64,000 nucleotides of DNA, from assembly GCF_020520425.1 (NCBI RefSeq), contig NC_079487.1, positions 127,866,385-127,930,384 of the forward strand, written 5' to 3'. The notes beneath the pieces are model-generated. The model did no database searches. It had not been told where the DNA came from and worked only from the letters and a program-made list of their open reading frames with translations. Positions 46,337 to 57,100 of the stretch are shown here, in pieces. This DNA comes from Spinacia oleracea (Eukaryota; Streptophyta; Magnoliopsida; Caryophyllales; Amaranthaceae). Position 1 is the first letter of the stretch. Every line of letters starts with the position of its first letter. Both the position numbers and the translations under genes were made by a program.

Positions 46337-47545
46337 ATGGCGGCCAAAATCAGCTTCATCAACAAACTCTTTTTCTCTCTCCTCCTTCTTCTCCTTCATG
46401 TTGGTTGCTTCTTTTTCTCCTCCAACAACAACAACAACAACAACAAAAACAATAATAATATTAAGGATTTTAATTATTTACCAAACAAAAAAAGAAAATC
46501 CTCCAATAATAATAATAACATTTCCTCCCCTAAAAAGGCTTTTACCTCTTCTTGGTGTTTCCTTAAGCGAGTTTTCACCTCCTCTAAACGTACTACCAAC
46601 CAAACACGCCCTTCAACTCCCACCAATACTACAACTACGACGTCGTTTTCTTCTCCGAGGTCATCTCAACACTCTATTAATGTTCCGATGATTCAAGACT
46701 CAGTGGAAGAGGTCGGTTCTCGCCCGCGTAAGCGTCGATCCGGGTCAAGGTCCGAGTTCGAATCTTCATTATGCGAAAACCCTTTCTTTCCCCTACGGAA
46801 TGATATATTCCCTTGTCCTACTTGTGGTGAGGTCTTCCAGAAGCAGAACATTCTAGAACAGCATCAGTCTGTAAAGCATGCTGTTTCGGAGCTCCGAGAT
46901 GGTGATTCCGGTAAGAATATCGTTTGGATCATATTTAATACTGGATGGACTGACAAAAACAAGCTTCCCAAAATTTACCGTATTTTGAAGATTCATAACT
47001 CCCAGAAGATCCTCGCGAAATTCGAGGATTTCCGCGAGGCGGTGAAGTCTAAGGCGGCGCGTGATGTTTCACGCGCTAATGGTGGCGCAGGGACGCCAAC
47101 GCGGCGAGACGAGAGGTGCATTGTTGACGGTAATGAGTTGCTGAGGTTTCACTGCACAACGTTTCTTTGTAACCTGGGGCAACATGGTAATTCCGCTTTA
47201 TGTAACCAGGTGTATTGTAGTGCATGTGGGATTATTCGGTCCGGGTTCTCGCCCAAATTAGATGGGATTTCCACTTTTGCCACTAGTTTGCGGGCTCACG
47301 AGGCGATCCCTGATGACGTGGAGGCCGAGTTTGCATTCATGAACGTGAAGCGAGCCATGCTTGTTTGTCGGGTCGTGGCAGGTCGGGTTGGATGCGATCC
47401 AATGGTAGCTAATAAAGAGGACCCGGGTTTCGACTCGTTAGTGGGACGGAACGCGGCGGGCTTGGGTAAGATGGATGATGACGAGCTTCTTGTTTTCAAC
47501 CCGCGAGCCGTGCTCCCCTGCTTCGTGATCGTCTATTCGGTCTAA
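46337..47545 (+). CDS. C2H2 zinc-finger protein with PARP-like C-terminal region, 402 aa
   Basis: An intronless 402-codon gene of a plant C2H2 family (At5g54630/At1g75710 type) whose function I do not know. Residues about 8-28 are hydrophobic, followed by an Asn-rich and Ser/Thr-rich low-complexity region to about residue 130 with basic clusters (KKRK, RPRKRR) that could be nuclear signals. One finger follows: C160-x2-C163-x12-H176-x4-H181. The C-terminal half is the conserved part: IVWIIFNTGW, then GNELLRFHCTTFLCNLGQHG, C-rich LCNQVYCSACGIIRSGFSP, GISTFATSLRAHEAIP, RAMLVCRVVAGRVGCDP and the end VFNPRAVLPCFVIVYSV. The order 'LRFH.TT ... GF ... GI..FATS..AH ... ML.CRV..G' resembles a PARP catalytic fold; that is inference. 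The start ATG at 46337 is the first in frame and has a purine-rich context. Confidence 0.85.
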   Translation: MAAKISFINKLFFSLLLLLLHVGCFFFSSNNNNNNNKNNNNIKDFNYLPNKKRKSSNNNNNISSPKKAFTSSWCFLKRVFTSSKRTTNQTRPSTPTNTTTTTSFSSPRSSQHSINVPMIQDSVEEVGSRPRKRRSGSRSEFESSLCENPFFPLRNDIFPCPTCGEVFQKQNILEQHQSVKHAVSELRDGDSGKNIVWIIFNTGWTDKNKLPKIYRILKIHNSQKILAKFEDFREAVKSKAARDVSRANGGAGTPTRRDERCIVDGNELLRFHCTTFLCNLGQHGNSALCNQVYCSACGIIRSGFSPKLDGISTFATSLRAHEAIPDDVEAEFAFMNVKRAMLVCRVVAGRVGCDPMVANKEDPGFDSLVGRNAAGLGKMDDDELLVFNPRAVLPCFVIVYSV

Positions 47546-48146
47546 CCCGGATAGCTGATTGGGTCAGGTCGGGTTTGAGTCTAAGGGTTCGAGTTAGTAT
47601 TTTGGTATCATGTGGAGGACACGTGAGACCGAATGATGTTGGTCGTTAATGATAAATTAAAGCATGCATCCGTTTTTGATTATGTATGTAGTTGGAACTT
47701 GGGTGACAATCATAATTAAACAAACTTGTAAATATTTTTCTAGCACTACTTATCTAGTCCGTTGTCATCATGTGTGCTACTTAGGATTTGCAAACTTTTA
47801 TTTTCCTTTCTTTTTCACCCAGAAAACTTGCAGTTTTGATAAGGAGATAGATTATGTACTAGGTAGGTGTGAAAAGCCTTCAAGTGTTGTTTGATATAGT
47901 TTGAAAGATTAAAATTTGGCCATACTGGAAGTATGATCACTAGAGGCAGCCTCATTAATGTAATACAAAGTATTTGTGATATTATATACGGAGTACTACG
48001 TATAGAGTAGCAAATTAGTGACAAATGTTTGTGTAATAAATTAAATTTTAGGTATCACAAAATATGAGCATGTGTTCTTTTCTCTATTGTGTTATGCGAA
48101 AAGTGTCATTTAATTACGTAGTAATTAATTGGCATCTATTTGGCTC

Positions 48147-48617
48147 TAGAGTTGTTCATCGATCCAAACCCGGATCGGATCGGATCGACCCGGCCAGATC
48201 GGACAGAATACCGAAATTTTGATAATTTAAGATCCAAAGATCGGACCCGGATCGGAAAGAAAAATCGGTCCAAAACCCGGACAGGGCCGATTTGGACCGG
48301 TTGTAGACCGACCTATTTCTATTTACATTTTATTCTTTCTAAAAATTATGTTAAAAAAGAAAACATATATAAAAAAAATCAATTGTTTAAGGCCTTTTTT
48401 GAAAGCTAAAATACAATATATCACATTGTAGTAATATTTACAACAATTAAAGGGGAGAATTAAATTTTTAAATAGTTTATTAAGGATTTTGGACGGGATC
48501 GAAAACCGAAAATTGATATTGATATTCCCGAAGACCGGACCGATTGTCTTCAATCCGTTCTGGGTCGGTCCGGTCCAGTCCATTTTTTCGGTCCGAACCA
48601 ATATTTCCACACCCCTA
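48147..48617. mobile_element. hAT-like MITE, GATCGGACCC-rich, 471 bp
   Basis: It starts TAGAGTTGTTCATC and ends ATTTCCACACCCCTA, and is flanked by TTTGGCTC/TATGGCTC (7 of 8 match). The core repeats CGGATCGG and GGTCCGGTCC words. Terminal inversion is weak beyond TAG/CTA. Confidence 0.7.
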
Positions 48618-49464
48618 TATGGCTCTACAAGGGAGCACACAAGTCTTATACGAAGTACAAACTCTAATCATTTTGTCACCTTGGGTGAGAAATATATCAA
48701 TGTACGTTGATGATTCAGTATTGGTAATAGTGAAATTCTTTACTTGAAGCTAGGAGTGAATTGAAGAATCTCCGGACGAAATCCAACATAAAAAAGAAAG
48801 TAAAATTGATTAAAGGTGTACTAAATCGTTTCTTTTTCATCATATTTTTAGGATAAATCGAACATTAGCATTCTAAGAGTCACTTTATGTCCAACGTAAG
48901 AAGGCTTCAATCATACTAATACTCACTTGAGTCACTTGACTTCATAAGTTGAGTGTTCGAGCATAATACATGTACCACTTGCGCCGTATAGTGCACATAT
49001 ATACCCATTACGTACCAATGTTTTAAATTAACAAATACTCCGTGTTAAAACCTAGAGTCAGTCATATTATACAAAGTAGTTAGGCTTCGATCATGTGAAT
49101 ACCTTAACCATAATTTTCAATTCTCATATCATTTTAACCAATGATATAGTTGCATATACGTAATACTCCGTAGATGGTTAATTCTCAATACTTAACCATA
49201 AATATGCCTTGATTAATTTTAAACTAATGTCTAAAACAGCTCAACTATTTATGTAAGCCCTCCTACTTATTCGTGGAGCTTAGGACCATCATAATTGATT
49301 TAATTGTCGTTGGTCATCACTACTCAATAGCGGGAAAAAGTAGCCAAAATCTACGCTAATAGTCACAATACTTACCCCCTTGGGGCCATTATTTTATTTT
49401 ATTTCATCTCCTTTATCAACTTTGAATGTGAAAAAAGGAGGAATACTTCACTTTATTTATAACT

Positions 49465-49945
49465 AGTGTGTGGCCCGGGCGTTGCCACTGTTTCTTACTT
49501 TTATTCGAGTTTATTTATTTTGTAAATATGTGCACATATAGATGGAGTCGTCGTCGACATCAAATGATATCAAATTAATTACGGTGGTGACACAAGATTA
49601 GTGGCCGATCAACAAACTTCCCAAATATGAAATCCCACATTCGAAAATCAAAATAAAGTTAGATACTTTTCTTCATAATTGGTTGATTTATTACACCATT
49701 TTTTTGTTATTTTTGTTTTTGAGGCTTAAGCTGGAAAAGTAATAACTGTACATTTATAAATTAAGTATTTATTCCATTTTTTTCCTTCTTTATTATTTAA
49801 CGTCAAAAGAATATATAAGTTTATATAGAAAGTTATAACATAAGTTGTGGTTGGCTAAGATGGTAGGAAGTGTAACTTTTAACAAAGAGGTCTGGTGTTC
49901 GATCATGCCTTTTAATATATTAGTATAGATAGTAGGAGTTCGGAA
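49465..49945. mobile_element. Degraded transposon-like segment
   Basis: It opens TAACTAGTGTGTGGCCCGGGCGTTGCC, here noted by its core GGCCCGGGCGTTGCC, and ends near TATTAGTATAGATAG, both words common at plant repeat ends. Around 49850-49905 is a tRNA-like stretch (GGTTGGCTAAGATGGTAGG ... TGTTCGATC). Class and exact borders are uncertain. Confidence 0.35.
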
Positions 49946-50319
49946 TTGATACACGGATAATATATTTGTTTTATTTGACTTATTTTATCTGAATTTATTT
50001 TATTATATGTGAAAAAAAAAATTATTTTATTTGTAATACACTTATTTAATTTATCTCAACTCATGTAAACTTACTTTATCTTCTTTAGACTTATCTAAAC
50101 TTATTTTGCATAAAATAAAATAATGAAGCAAATCTAAGGTTTGGATTAAATACAAGCTTGTCAAAACAGAAAATCCCACCGCAAATTGGGTTAATCGGCC
50201 TACAAGGCCAAAGGCCCACTAGGCCCACAAGCATTAACAGAAGAGACACGCCATTAATTTACTAAAAAAGTAGTTTGAACTCTAGTCAGCTCCACAAACC
50301 ACAACCAGTACTTTAATCG

Positions 50320-50555
50320 GTTACAAACTTTTATATAAGGCGGTCTTACACAAAAGACCACCTTGGTGTCATATAAGTTAAAGAATGAAATCAATTAGTT
50401 AAGCACTAGAACTAATTAGTTAAATACTAAAATCAAATAGTTAAACAATGAAATTAATTAGTTCAACGCTAAAACTAATTAGTTAAGAAATGGAACCAAT
50501 TAGTTAAGCAATCAAAGTGGTCTTTCCGGTAAGGCGGTCTTACACAAAAGTTACC
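50320..50555. mobile_element. Mutator-type MITE, 236 bp, sister of 31373-31606
   Basis: Ends TTACAAACTTTTATATAAGGCGG (core ACTTTTATATAAGG) and GGCGGTCTTACACAAAAGTTACC mirror those of 31373-31606, and the core repeats AACTAATTAGTTAA. An imperfect 9-bp duplication (TTTAATCGG/GTTAATCGA) flanks it. Confidence 0.8.
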
Positions 50556-51888
50556 GTTAATCGATCCGTGAGCCTGAGCCAGGTCCATATTATCACCAGT
50601 GACTTTGGAATGCAATTGTGCAAATGTGAAAATGCATGTTGACTACTTCTATATCAGGATCCAGGTATGTAAACTAACCAGTCAAGGTTTTTTGCGTAGT
50701 GTCTCACATGTCACATAGATTTTTTATTTTTTTTTCTTTTTATGTACTCAAAGCAAGGTATGTAACGTAGGCGGATCGGTTCTATTTTGTCCGTAGTTCA
50801 GAGTTAAAAAACTCAAAAAGAAATTGGTATGTGTTGAAATCTACGATGGTCGATCGATATTGATATGGTTGCATGTCAGTATATGGGTATAAACATCTAA
50901 TATAGGTCCTTTAATGAGGAGAGTTCGGTCCACTAATAAGTTAAAGAAAATTTCACACTAAAACCAATTGCTTATAGTGGAAGTTACTCTTCAAGCTAGC
51001 TTATAAGTTGTGCCTTTTCTCCTCTTTTTTCAAAGTAAGACAACTCACATGTGAATAACATTAAATTTTTAACAGATACATTATGTATATATTGCTTAAT
51101 GAAGTGTATTAAAAGAGGAAATTTTAATGTACTTACAGTAAAAAAGAAGTAAACAGTACAAACAACCCGGTTAATGTTGTTACACTTGATCAATTGTTCA
51201 ACATAGATACACTATACACCGTTCGTTGCTCAGCCTTTGTAACACATTTACCTGTATGTACCTTGCATACTATTTGTTGGAAATCTTGGAAACTCTAAAT
51301 TTTATCTTGTTGGGTTGGTTTGAGCACACACCATGTATATTTCGTGGCTTCGAGGCCCACGACTAATCAATAGCCACAATTTGTTACTCGTAACTCGTAA
51401 TTATACAGTTTACTTAAGAGTATCCCTCGTGCGGAGGGGCTCCACGCTCCTATTGTATTATTCTTCTTACCTTTAAGAAAAATATAAAAAAATTATACAG
51501 ACTATGTCACATTAAATACTAATCCTATATACACGAAGTCCTACGTAGTTTGGATTCAAATTTACCTTCTATTATCCTCAATTAAAAATACGAATTAAGT
51601 AAAAAATGTTTGAATACGTTGCAACCCGAGGTCTTCTATAGTTCTATCATCTTTAGTAAACTTTTTCCTTATACCCAAAACGCCCCTACTTTTCCACTGT
51701 CCACAAAAATCACCAATGCATACTGCATTGTCATGTGACATGAAACAATACTTCCAATAGGGTACTCATTTATGAAGGGACTCCCACCTCCAACCAGTTC
51801 ACAATGTAGGAACATTTCCATCACGAAGTACTACCAATTGGAGTATAAGTTTATAACCCATATACTTCTATAAACCATAGACACTCCT

Positions 51889-52073
51889 CAGTGGCGGATC
51901 TAGAAAAAATATTTAGTGGGTGCAAAATAGAAATTACGGATTTTAGTGGGTTCAAATAATTAATTTTTTAACAAAATTCGAAGAAAATCTTAAAAATATA
52001 AAGAAAATTCTAAATTTTCACAATTCAAGTGGGGTCAATTGACTCCATTCTCCCTACATTGGCTCCGCCCCTG
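51889..52073. mobile_element. hAT MITE, 185 bp (CAGTGGCGGA type)
   Basis: Termini CAGTGGCGGATC...GGCTCCGCCCCTG are inverted and flanked by ACACTCCT/ACACTCGT (7 of 8). Confidence 0.85.
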
Positions 52074-52291
52074 ACACTCGTATTCTACATAACAAGAGAG
52101 AGAAATGCTAGCAAAGAAAATTTCCGGCAACAGGTTTCTATTGCTAAATAATTGTAAGTGATTTTTGCTGGTTTTTTAGATTCTGGTATGGTCTGATTTT
52201 TCTAGATTTTACTCTAGTCTAAATGTTTATGTGAGTACTTTTTGCTTTTTCTGGTCTAATCCGACCTCATTTTTTCTGGTCTAATCTGATC

Positions 52292-52292
<1 letters not shown>

Positions 52293-52328
<36 letters not shown>
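52293..52328. repeat. (AAT)n microsatellite
   Basis: About twelve uninterrupted trinucleotide units, followed by a short A-run. Confidence 0.95.
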
Positions 52329-52329
<1 letters not shown>

Positions 52330-52383
52330 GGTAGAAAGAACAACTAATACGGAGTATATCATTTGCCATTTTTCCTTGTGTAC

Positions 52384-52385
<2 letters not shown>

Positions 52386-52424
<39 letters not shown>
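52386..52424. repeat. A39 homopolymer
   Basis: Thirty-nine A bases in a row, about 150 bp before the first GONST2-like leader exon. It may be a retroposon tail, but no element body is recognised next to it. Confidence 0.9.
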
Positions 52425-52427
<3 letters not shown>

Positions 52428-52569
52428 CTTGCTGCAAATTACAATGCAAGTTTATTCTAACAGATGTATGGACCAAAAGTCCAAAACAACAATTTGGAAA
52501 GCCCAAAGCGGAAATATAACGATTAACGAATAACCGAGTAACCGACCACATTTGGCGCTAAAAAAAGGA

Positions 52570-54131
52570 ACACCTTTGCTTCTGTCTCTGGTAACGCCGC
52601 ACACTTTCCTCTTCTTCCTTCGTCGTCTTCCTCAAGCAAAACCCAACCAAAAAAAATTCAAAATTCAAAATTCCAGCCAACAAAAACAAAAATAATTATA
52701 TGAATTTCAGCAATGAAGTTGACTTTCTGGGCAAAATCTCGAAAATGGAGCCAAAAATGGCGGTGAATCAGCATCTACTGCTATTTCTCTCCCCTCCAAT
52801 CCCGGTTCCTTCAATGGTACATTTCTTATTTTCTCTCTCTCCCCCATTTTTATAACAATTATTGTTCAATTTCTTTGAAGCAGTAGTGTTTCTTTATGAA
52901 TTGTATCGTAATTTACCAAAACCCTTGCTTTTTCCGGGGGGAGCTTTGCGTGTCATATAAAAAGTTCGATCACAACATAAAAACACGTTTATTTCATGAA
53001 TTCATCAGTTTTTTCCTCCTCCTTTTAATGAATTTCTGTGTGCTCTATTTTCTATTTGATATTTTCTGGAAATTTGTAATATAATTTTTGGGTATTTTTT
53101 TGGTGATTTGTGTTCACAACATGTTTGGCTAATTGATATATAGGTCACATATTAGGGAGAATAATTATTCTTGTAGGTCGTCGAGATTAGTCAATCAAAA
53201 AGTGCAATTTGAAATCGGTGAGTTTCAATTTTTATTTTCCTGATTTTCTTGATTTCTTACTAATTTTTGAATTGACAAATGTGTATTTGGGGAAAGAAAT
53301 TTAGGTGTTCCCAATGAGTGTGAATCTCTAAGTAAGAATTAGAGTGTTAACTTTATGATGGCAATTCTTTTCGAGAAAGTAATACCTGGGTTTGGATTTA
53401 GTTGTCACGTTACTAGTTCAAATTGAGTTATGAATGGGACTATTACTTCCGATCCGAGGAAGTACAAATATTGCTATTTGTAGAAGTTTGATTCTTAGTT
53501 TGAGGTAATGCAGGCTAGATACGACTTTGTTTATTTTATAGAAATGTATTGAGTATATTTATTCATGGTTTTTTCATGGATGTTATTTGATTGCTTGAAG
53601 TGCTTTCTTCATTGGGAAATGATATATTGATCTTGGGAGTTATGAATCCTGAGTAATCTTCTACAGGTAGATGCTATAAAATCATCGGAAGTTTCAATAA
53701 GCTCTTTGCTTCATTCGAAGTGTGTTCCATTAGGTATCGATGAAGAATGGATAATAATTTGTTCTGTTTTTGTTCTCTTTTACTAGTAGCATGGGCGTGG
53801 CTTATGGGAAATGTTTTATCAAGCTTCAGTTTCTCTTTCCACCTTCACAGCAATGCCAGCATAGAATTTTAAGTATAAGAATGAATTTTCATCTTTGTTG
53901 AATGTTGCACTTGTGCTTGGTCTTTGGATAGACAACTGACATTTAGAACTTATAACTAGCTTGAAACTTCAACTTTAGGCGAGTAATTGTTCTTCTTCTA
54001 TATGAAGTAAAAGTTCACTTTCTGTATCCTGCATTGTCCTATAATATTATTTTTGGCAACCTATTGTCCTATGATATTAGCTCGTATCTGTAGTCTTGTG
54101 ATTTTATACCTTCAAATGCAGGCTTGATCAG
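52570..54131 (+). other. 5'UTR exons and leader introns of the GONST2-like gene
   Basis: The pyrimidine-rich leader (about 52570-52816, CTCTTCTTCCTTCGTCG) ends at a donor GTACAT (52817). A small possible leader exon (53177-53216) has an AG before and GTGAGT after it. The coding exon has an acceptor at about 54121. The leader carries an upstream ATG (52700) whose frame stays open to the donor. These exon borders are inferred. Confidence 0.55.
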
Positions 54132-57100
54132 ATGTCATCAGAAATCAAGCTAGACATAGGGAATAACTATGACCATTATGAATCAGAAGTAAGTCCTCTA
54201 GACGGAAATGACACAATGGCTGCGGGGAACAATGGAATCTACAACAAGTCCATTAGTGACATTGCATCACCAAGGGAGCGTAGGTCATTAGGTGACAGGT
54301 AAGACATATCTTTCCACTGTGATCTGTTTGTATTGAAAACTGTTTGGTGCTGTTGATGTGTGATTACTTTTCTTTTGTTCTCAAGTTGTCCGATGAGGAG
54401 TAATAATTTGATTCTGGCAATCTAATGCAAATTTGTTAATGGTGTTGATTCTATTCCTGAATGTACCTACACAGAAGTCAATGACCTGTTAAATCTCAAA
54501 TTTGATTACTAGTTAGCAGCTGAATCCATCATCTTCCACAAATTATATTTATAAATTTATGACCCGAGGTACAACCTTAAGACAAGTTATTCTTGTAAGT
54601 TTTGATCTGTATTGATCTCCGAGTCTCAGATTATAACTTTATATGTTAGCTGTTGATTTTCCTGCTAGATGTTATCGGAGAAGGGGAGGAGGAGGATTTT
54701 TTTTGTTATGTAATGCTCGTGTACAAATATTCTGATGTCTGGTAGTGGATAAACTAGTTCTGTGCCAATGGCGTTCCTTGTAGATTGAAAATGAATTATT
54801 TGTATGTCTGAAATTTGGAGAGTTGGAGTAGTATTAGCTTATTAGGAAGTGGATGTTACTTCTTTTAGTTTTCTCCAAACTTAACAGTCTTAACTCTTAA
54901 GACCCTCTTTAGGGAACCTGATTTATGTGTCTCCTCTGGGATTTGGGAGGCCACCCCACAGGGAACTGAGGGAAGTAGGTTTTTTCTCCAAAATGGGGGC
55001 TTTGACCTACAAATTTCTCGTCGGCTTATGTTCATAACATACTATTAATCTTGGTTATATGATTTTGTGACTGCATGATTGACTAATCTTGCCAAGTCCT
55101 CTGAATAGGCTTCTTCGACCCAATCGAACAGTACAAAACAGCATTGGCAACCGTGTGTTTCAAGAGGAAGAAGAGAGGGAACACAAAAATGTAAAGAAAC
55201 CCGCAGGCCCTCTTGTGTCTGGTGCTGCTTACTGTTTTTCCTCCTGTAGCATGATATTGCTGAACAAAGTAGTTCTTTCAACATACAACTTCAATGCTGG
55301 GATATCTTTGATGTTTTATCAGGTTTGGTTAGTCTTTGATATAGTGCATATATGATGCTGGTATTACTTATATGAAGTTTTTTTTTCCCTGAATAACTTA
55401 TGGCTGGTAGTTCATTCTTTCACCTCAAAAATGAAGTTCTGGATTCATTATTGTTTCTTACTTAACTATATCATGGTGTATTGGTCTATATGTGCAAAGC
55501 TTTTGAAAAAATATCATTTTTTTCCTTAATGCAGAACTTAATTAGCACAGTGATCGTTGTTGTTTTGAGTATATGCGGGTTTGTCTCAGTAGAAAAATTC
55601 AGCTGGAAGCTCGTCCGGGTATGGCTGCCAGTCAACACTATCTTTGTGGGGATGCTTGTATCAGGCATGTACAGGTACTTGAAGTGGCTTTGTGTTAGAT
55701 CTCCATTAATGTGGGAAAATTAACGGATCATCCTTTTGCATAATAAATTAAAATAACATGCAGGCATCCTTTGTGGCTGTTTTTTCTCTCTTAAGTTTGA
55801 TGAAGCATAAATCTTTTACTGATTATCCCTGTGGAAAAATCCTTGCAGTTTGAAGTACATAAATGTTGCAATGCTGACGATTTTGAAGAATGTGACTAAT
55901 ATTATTACAGCAGTTGGGGATTATTATTTATTCCGGAGACACCAGAATCAGAAAGTTTGGACTGCAATGTTTTTGATGGTACATAGTCAGTTATGCTTAC
56001 ATTTGGTATTTGCTAGAAAAACCTTGAATATGTGTGTGTGAAGCATCAACTCTGAATATCTCAGTATATGAGCTTTGGTGAATGTGGATCCTTGGTGTTC
56101 CTGGCTAACTACTGTGATTATTGTTTATCCGGAGACACCAGAATCAGAAAGTTTGTACTGCAATGTTTTTTATGGTACATAATCAGTTATACTGGCATTT
56201 GGTATTTTCTAGGAAAACCTTGAATACATGCCTGTGAACTGTCATCTCTGAATATTTCACTATATGAGCTTTGGGCCTTTGTTCATGTCTAAATACTCTA
56301 ATCCATTTATATTTGTATACGAAGTATTTGTTATTTGAAGACTTTGTTGGGTTTCATTGTGCTTGATAAATTCTGTAAATATACAGATTTGGTCTGGGAC
56401 CCTGGGTTTAAGAGACTTGATATAAATGTGCCAAACAAGATGCTCGTTTGTTATAGTATGACTATGTCAGTATAAAGTCCCTGCAAGGAGTAGTCACTTT
56501 TTAATTGGTGTTCATCCAATCTGCTGCTCAAATTTTTACTCCTTCGTTCTCTTAAGAAATTGAGTTAAATTACCATACCTATCTGTTGCTATTTAAGAAC
56601 TTTTGTCTGTACATCTCCATCATACTAATATAGTATTTTTTATATACACTCTGTAGTTCTTAAAGAAAGTTGTTATCCAGGGTAATATAGGATAGTTTTG
56701 AAATTAGCATATTAAATTTAGAAAATGACCTATACTTCTGGGATGGGCTTAGTTGAGAAACATTGTTTTTCAGTTTCAGAAATATTTGGTGCACCAATTT
56801 GTGTATTACTTTTGAGTTTTTAGTACAGCGATTCACTGCTACTTTTTGGGTTCTGAGTTTCACATTCTAAATAACAGATAATATCTGCTGTAACTGGTGG
56901 CGTCACGGATCTTTCATTTGATGCTACAGGATATGCTTGGCAACTTATAAACTGTGTTCTGACAGCAAGCTATTCAGTATGTAATATCTTCTTATAATAT
57001 GATCCATATGTGTTTTTGTCGCCTATGCTTATATATTGCTGTACCACCATGTCAATGTAGCTTCCTTCTATTCTCTTTTTTAGCATTTGTAAGTTTTTAC

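Larger units (their letters stand above)
47546..52580. other. Intergenic between zinc-finger gene and GONST2-like gene
   Basis: No supported gene. Named repeats inside are an hAT MITE (48147-48617), a degraded transposon-like segment (about 49465-49945), a Mutator-type MITE (50320-50555), an hAT MITE (51889-52073), an (ATA)n tract and an A39 run. The remaining AT-rich DNA shows nothing recognisable. Confidence 0.5.

Noticed and set aside
49850-49905. tRNA-like stretch (GGTTGGCTAAGATGG...GTTCGATC)
   Set aside because: No complete cloverleaf can be drawn; it is more likely a SINE head or repeat fragment than a tRNA gene.
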